A DNA stretch of 8,772 bases from NCBI GenBank assembly GCA_027065215.1, contig JAMOOT010000208.1:1-8772 (forward strand), in the 5' to 3' direction. The notes below the pieces were generated by a model, which saw only the letters and a list, made by a program, of their open reading frames with translations, did not search any database and was not told the origin of the DNA. Source of the DNA: Candidatus Omnitrophota bacterium (lineage in GTDB: Bacteria > Omnitrophota > Gorgyraeia > S143-82). Position 1 is the stretch's first letter. Each line of letters opens with the position of its first letter. Both the position numbers and the translations under genes were made by a program. Below are positions 5,072 to 8,772 of this stretch, piece by piece.

Positions 5072-5874
5072 GTGGTGAGATCCTTTTTCAAGTGAGAATT
5101 AGAGATTACGGTTCTACGGTTTATGCAACAAAAGATTGTAGTGAAGAGGTCTTGGCAGGGGATACTGTGGTCTTAAGGAGCGAGAAGGGGCTTGATTGGG
5201 GGAAGGTAGTTTCGTCTTTATTTTTAGAGGAAGAGGCGTCTGTTCAGTATAAGATAGAAAGGAAGGCCACCCCTGATGATTTGGAGAGGATCTCTAAGGA
5301 GAAGGAAGAAATTTCAGAAGTTATGAGGATTATTAGAGATAAAGTACATTATCACAATCTGGATATGAATTTAATTTCAGCCGAATATACATTTGATAGG
5401 GGGAAATTGATAGTTTATTTTGTGGCTGAAGATAGAGTTGACTTTCGCCAATTGGTAAGAGACCTTGCTCGGACATTTAAAACCAGGATTGAAATGCGGC
5501 AGATTGGGGTAAGGGATGGTGCAAAGATGTTGGGGGGATTAGGAATATGTGGTAGAGAATTGTGCTGCCATCGGTTCTTAAGGGAATTTAAGTCAATGTC
5601 TATAAAGATGGCAAAGGATCAAAATCTTTCCCTTAATCCCCACAAGATATCTGGTATATGTGGTAGGCTTATGTGTTGTTTGGGATACGAATGGGATGTA
5701 TATCGAGAGATGTTGAAAAAATTGCCTAAGATAGGCCAGAGTGTGGAGACCTCTCAAGGGGTGGGGAGAGTGGTGGAACTTGATATATTAAAGGGTGTGG
5801 TAAAGGTGGAACTTGGTGAAGGAGAGGAAAAGAGATTTGTTTGGGAAAAGATAGGGGGGAGAGATGAAGGTTGA
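5068..5874 (+). CDS. ricT: PSP1 domain protein RicT (YaaT)
   Basis: RicT (YaaT) of Bacillus subtilis forms the Ric complex with RicA and RicF, binds iron-sulfur clusters and helps RNase Y mature polycistronic mRNAs; it was first found through sporulation and competence. The 268-residue product matches across its length: an N-terminal beta-rich part (1-60), a helix-rich central part (66-98), the PSP1 C-terminal domain (about 65-150) and two cysteine clusters, CGRELCC at 161-167 and CGRLMCC at 198-204, which would hold the cluster. GAGG at 5056-5059 and an ATGA overlap with holB fix the start. In Firmicutes yaaT also follows holB, so the order supports the call. No ricA or ricF is present here, so a full Ric complex cannot be claimed; the role outside Firmicutes is poorly known. 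Confidence 0.92.
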   Translation: MSGEILFQVRIRDYGSTVYATKDCSEEVLAGDTVVLRSEKGLDWGKVVSSLFLEEEASVQYKIERKATPDDLERISKEKEEISEVMRIIRDKVHYHNLDMNLISAEYTFDRGKLIVYFVAEDRVDFRQLVRDLARTFKTRIEMRQIGVRDGAKMLGGLGICGRELCCHRFLREFKSMSIKMAKDQNLSLNPHKISGICGRLMCCLGYEWDVYREMLKKLPKIGQSVETSQGVGRVVELDILKGVVKVELGEGEEKRFVWEKIGGRDEG

Positions 5875-8056
5875 TTTTCATTGGCTCTTTAAGAAGATTT
5901 ATTTGTTTGGTTTAGTTTTTTTTACCACTTGTGTGGTGTATTTGTTGGTTTTCAAATATAGCGGCCCAACTCTTGATGGAGATGTATATTTTCATACTGC
6001 CTATGGCAAGGTTATGTGGCAGAAGAAGTCGTTGCGGTTTGATGAGAATATCTTTACCTGGAAAGGATACTCTGATGTAGGTCTTTATCCTGCTTGGATT
6101 CCCCAGTTAATCTTTTATGGTTTATATAAATTGGGTGGGGATGATGTTCTGTTCATCTATTCTCTTCGGACATTTCTTGTCTTTGTTTTGATAATGCTGA
6201 CAGTTATATTTTGCTATAGGTTGGGCTTGTCCTATTCTTTCTCTATTCTGTTTTTTGTCTTCTCAGGAATTCTTCTTTCCCGTAACGGGCTTATGTTGAA
6301 AGCAGATATGTTTTCCGTTCTGTTTTTTTCGATATTTATTGGATTGTATCTATATGGGAAATATTTTAATAAGCCAAAACTATTTTGGTGGATTCCTCTT
6401 GTTTTTCTGTTGTGGGCCAATAGCCATGTTGGTGTAGTGATGGGTTTCTTTGCCCTTGGCCTTATTTTTTTGATAGAGGCCTTTTTCTATCGAGAAAAGG
6501 GAAATTATAGGACTTTGGCATTAGTTCTATTGCTTTCTTTTCTTGCTATGTTCCTGACCCCTAAGCCGATGTATCATTGGGGTATGATAAAATCCAAATT
6601 TATAAAAGAAGCAGTTGGTAGAATAATTGGAGTAGGACGTGACCTGAATTCTCCTGTTAGATATATATTGGCGCTTAGACCATTAAGTTGGAATCTGAAT
6701 GTGGATTATACACGGGCGGTTTTTGTTTCAGAGATTTTTTGGCTATTTTTATTAGGGTTGTGTGTATATGGGAGGTGGCGGCAGGCTGAAGAGAGTGTAG
6801 GAATAAAAAGAATTTTGGAGTCAGTTCCATGGGATTTGTTGTTATTAAATATAGCCTTTTTGAAACTAACCATTTCTTTCGCCAGATTGACCTATACATT
6901 TGGTATTGCGGCAATGCTGTCTGCTTTTTTGCTTATAGCAGAAATTAAACGCTTATTTAAGGATTTGCCTTGGATGTGGCATTTGCGAGAGTGTGTTGGA
7001 GTTCTTTGTATTGCCGGGATGATTAACCCGGTTGCATATAGCATGCCGGAATATAGATTTTGGGGAGACGGTGGTTGGGTCCCGGTGATGGAATTGCAAT
7101 ATCTTAATCGGGCATTGCCTTATGGTGAATACAAAGTGATGAATACTTACGGAATAGGATCGTATTTGATGCTTAAGGGATATCCTAAGTTCAAAGTGTT
7201 TGTGGATACGCGTATGGGTAAGAATTTTATGAATTATTATAACTTTACACGTGGGCGTTATGAGGATATGGAGATGTTGCCAGATAAGGTGGCAAAAGAG
7301 GCTGATGTAGCCTTGCTTTCGTATCGCCATTGGGGATTGATTCGTTGGTTTTTGGATAGAACGGATTGGCAGGTAGTTTTTTGGGGGCCGGCAGCAGTGG
7401 CATTGGTAAATAAGAGAAAAATTCCAAATATGCACTGGCACAATCCAGATTGGAAGAAGTTTAGACATTCTTGGATTAGAGAGGGGATAAACCAGTTTAT
7501 ATTGATTAGGTTTCTCTTATATACTGGCCATCTTAAAGAGGCCAAGAAGGTAGTGGAAATAGGATATGAACTCTTTCCGGAGTGGAAAGAATTACGTTCA
7601 ATATGGGATGTGATATTCTTGGCGGAATCTGATCCTGTCTATGGATATAGAACATATATAGGGGACAGCAAAACGATTGCTGAAGCACCAAATCCTCTGC
7701 GAGTAACCGTATTGTATTTGTCACGGAAGCATGCGCATGATTTGTTTAAGCAAGGGAAGTGCGATATTGCGCTTAAATGGGAGCAGTTTATATATAGATA
7801 TATCTCTCGCATAGATATGTCTCTTTATAATCAAGGGATACTGTGGTATGCATTAAATAGACCAAAAGATGCTCGGGCGTTTTTTGTTGGAGCGTTCAAC
7901 TATAACAATTATCTCCCTTATAAGGAATTTGTCAATTGTGTGATGTATAATAAAAATCCGGAGATCGCTTGCGCTAACTATGAGTACGGATTTTGGGATG
8001 AGGTTAAAAGCAGATTGTTGAGGAAGGAGGAAAAGGATGCCAAAGAGAAAAAGTAA
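5864..8056 (+). CDS. Multi-spanning membrane protein, GT-C glycosyltransferase-like with TPR-like C-terminus
   Basis: The 730-residue protein has about ten to twelve predicted membrane helices (around 13-30, 97-118, 122-138, 148-164, 172-207, 216-231, 286-301, 322-358, 373-392). The first external loop carries TLDGDVYFHTAYGKV (36-50) and ENIFTWKGYSD; such an acidic DxD-like loop after helix 1 is typical of GT-C transferases, which use lipid-linked sugars. LKADMF (145-150) and LLWANSHVGVVMG (182-194) recall uncharacterised GT-C-like membrane proteins. A soluble part follows: VMNTYGIGSYLML (425-437) and FKVFVDTRMG (443-452), then helical, TPR-like sequence (540-690) and a Lys/Glu-rich tail. I know of no named function; a glycosyl or glycan-transfer role is inferred. 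SD-like GGGGGA at 5855-5860 supports the start, which overlaps ricT by 11 bases. An O-antigen or PMT-type enzyme is an alternative. Confidence 0.75.
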   Translation: MKVDFHWLFKKIYLFGLVFFTTCVVYLLVFKYSGPTLDGDVYFHTAYGKVMWQKKSLRFDENIFTWKGYSDVGLYPAWIPQLIFYGLYKLGGDDVLFIYSLRTFLVFVLIMLTVIFCYRLGLSYSFSILFFVFSGILLSRNGLMLKADMFSVLFFSIFIGLYLYGKYFNKPKLFWWIPLVFLLWANSHVGVVMGFFALGLIFLIEAFFYREKGNYRTLALVLLLSFLAMFLTPKPMYHWGMIKSKFIKEAVGRIIGVGRDLNSPVRYILALRPLSWNLNVDYTRAVFVSEIFWLFLLGLCVYGRWRQAEESVGIKRILESVPWDLLLLNIAFLKLTISFARLTYTFGIAAMLSAFLLIAEIKRLFKDLPWMWHLRECVGVLCIAGMINPVAYSMPEYRFWGDGGWVPVMELQYLNRALPYGEYKVMNTYGIGSYLMLKGYPKFKVFVDTRMGKNFMNYYNFTRGRYEDMEMLPDKVAKEADVALLSYRHWGLIRWFLDRTDWQVVFWGPAAVALVNKRKIPNMHWHNPDWKKFRHSWIREGINQFILIRFLLYTGHLKEAKKVVEIGYELFPEWKELRSIWDVIFLAESDPVYGYRTYIGDSKTIAEAPNPLRVTVLYLSRKHAHDLFKQGKCDIALKWEQFIYRYISRIDMSLYNQGILWYALNRPKDARAFFVGAFNYNNYLPYKEFVNCVMYNKNPEIACANYEYGFWDEVKSRLLRKEEKDAKEKK
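8024..8030 (+). promoter_or_regulatory. Ribosome binding site of argG
   Basis: AAGGAGG lies 6 bases before the ATG at 8037, within the last codons of the membrane protein gene. It fixes the argG start and shows that argG can load ribosomes itself. Confidence 0.8.
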
Positions 8057-8772
8057 CAGTAAAAAGATAGTCCTTGCTTATTCTGGGGGATTGGATACCT
8101 CTTGTTGTGTGAGGTGGTTGAAAGATAGAGGTTGGGATGTAGTCTGCTTTATGGCGGATTTAGGACAGGAATTAGATGTTAACACTGCTCGAAAAAGGGC
8201 CAAGGCAGCAGGGGCAAGCCGATTATATGTCAAAAACTTGCGAAAAGAATTTATAGAAGAGTTCATATGGCCTACTTTGCAGGCCCAGGCTAAGTATGAA
8301 GGTAAATATTACCTTGCCACTGCATTAGGTAGGCCACTGATAGGGAAGTATTTGGTTGAAATCGCCCATCAAGAGGGTGCGATTGCTGTGGCCCATGGGT
8401 GCACGGGAAAAGGGAATGATCAGGTTAGGATAGAGTTGGCGGTGAGGATGCTGGATCCAAAATTGCAGATAATTGCACCAGTAAGAGAATGGGAATTTAA
8501 ATCCCGTGAAGAAGAGATAGAGTATTGCCGTTCTTGTGGCATCCCGATAGATGTCACTAAGAAGAAGGTTTACAGTATCGATGAGAACCTATGGGGAGTA
8601 AGTATTGAGTGTGGTATCTTAGAAGACCCTTGGGCAGAACCACCGAAAGATGCCTATCAGATAACCAGAGATCCAGAAAAGGTTAAGGATAAGCCAATTT
8701 ATCTTGAGATAGGCTTTGAGAAAGGGATTCCTGTATCTTTAAACAACAAGCGCATGAAAGGGGAAGATTTAA
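8037..8772 (+). CDS. argG: Argininosuccinate synthase, 5' part (3' end outside window)
   Basis: ArgG joins citrulline and aspartate, using ATP, to give argininosuccinate in arginine biosynthesis in the cytoplasm. The frame is open to the window end: 245 codons of a family usually near 400. The PP-loop AYSGGLDTS at 14-22 binds ATP. YYLATALGRPLIGKY (91-105), AHGCTGKGNDQVR (119-131) and SIDENLWGVSIECG (180-193), followed by LEDPWAEPP (195-203), are the expected substrate-site blocks. The start has a perfect ribosome binding site and lies 20 bases inside the preceding membrane protein gene. A basic N-terminal extension of about 9 residues (MPKRKSNSK) precedes the usual KIVLAYSGG; an ATG start nearer the core is not available. 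No argH or other arg gene is visible, though argH could follow outside the window. Confidence 0.96.
   Translation, partial: MPKRKSNSKKIVLAYSGGLDTSCCVRWLKDRGWDVVCFMADLGQELDVNTARKRAKAAGASRLYVKNLRKEFIEEFIWPTLQAQAKYEGKYYLATALGRPLIGKYLVEIAHQEGAIAVAHGCTGKGNDQVRIELAVRMLDPKLQIIAPVREWEFKSREEEIEYCRSCGIPIDVTKKKVYSIDENLWGVSIECGILEDPWAEPPKDAYQITRDPEKVKDKPIYLEIGFEKGIPVSLNNKRMKGEDL

Noticed and set aside
6953..7468. Minus-strand open frame of 171 codons inside the membrane protein gene
   Set aside because: It lies wholly antisense to a well-supported gene; the product is rich in His, Pro and Ile as expected for an antisense shadow, with no motif.
1..8772. CRISPR array, insertion sequence, phage or defence genes
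   Set aside because: No spaced direct repeats, transposase, integrase or known defence gene is visible; all genes with a clear identity are housekeeping or envelope genes.

Overview
The window looks like chromosomal DNA from a bacterium with moderate to low GC content. Two dense runs of same-strand genes are separated by a small ribosomal protein gene on the opposite strand and a gap of about 700 bases. Nothing fixes the lineage. The tmk-holB-ricT order is also found in Firmicutes. The overlapping genes, strong GGAGG-type ribosome binding sites and a GT-C-type membrane protein would also fit an uncultured phylum such as Omnitrophota. That last placement is a guess.

Left part (1-1239, plus strand): the 3' end of a small-conductance mechanosensitive (MscS-type) channel gene overlaps by 4 bases the complete gene for the small subunit of 3-isopropylmalate dehydratase (leuD, leucine biosynthesis). 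The large subunit gene is not next to it. After a short convergent spacer comes rpmB (ribosomal protein L28, zinc-binding form) on the minus strand. It has a good sigma70-type promoter (1596-1624) and a strong ribosome binding site.

Gap (1551-2244): after the rpmB promoter there is no convincing protein gene. The best structure is a GC-rich stem-loop at 1680-1709. Its G-U pairs and U-rich 3' flank make it a better RNA hairpin, and a possible terminator, when read on the minus strand. Just upstream on that strand lies a run identical to the ribosomal anti-Shine-Dalgarno sequence, and a candidate promoter sits at the right distance to give an RNA of about 65 nt. This is the most interesting unexplained signal in the window. 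Two tiny open frames and a candidate cysS promoter are also recorded.

Right part (2245-8772, plus strand): six genes overlap head to tail (overlaps of 16, 28, 4, 11 and 20 bases) and probably form one operon. They are cysS (cysteinyl-tRNA synthetase), tmk (thymidylate kinase), a holB-like DNA polymerase III delta-prime subunit with a degenerate nucleotide site, ricT/yaaT (PSP1-type iron-sulfur protein of the Ric complex), a 730-residue multi-spanning membrane protein with GT-C glycosyltransferase features and a TPR-like C-terminus, and argG (argininosuccinate synthase, cut by the window end). Most are housekeeping genes for translation, dTTP supply, replication and arginine synthesis. The membrane protein is the one member without a clear function.
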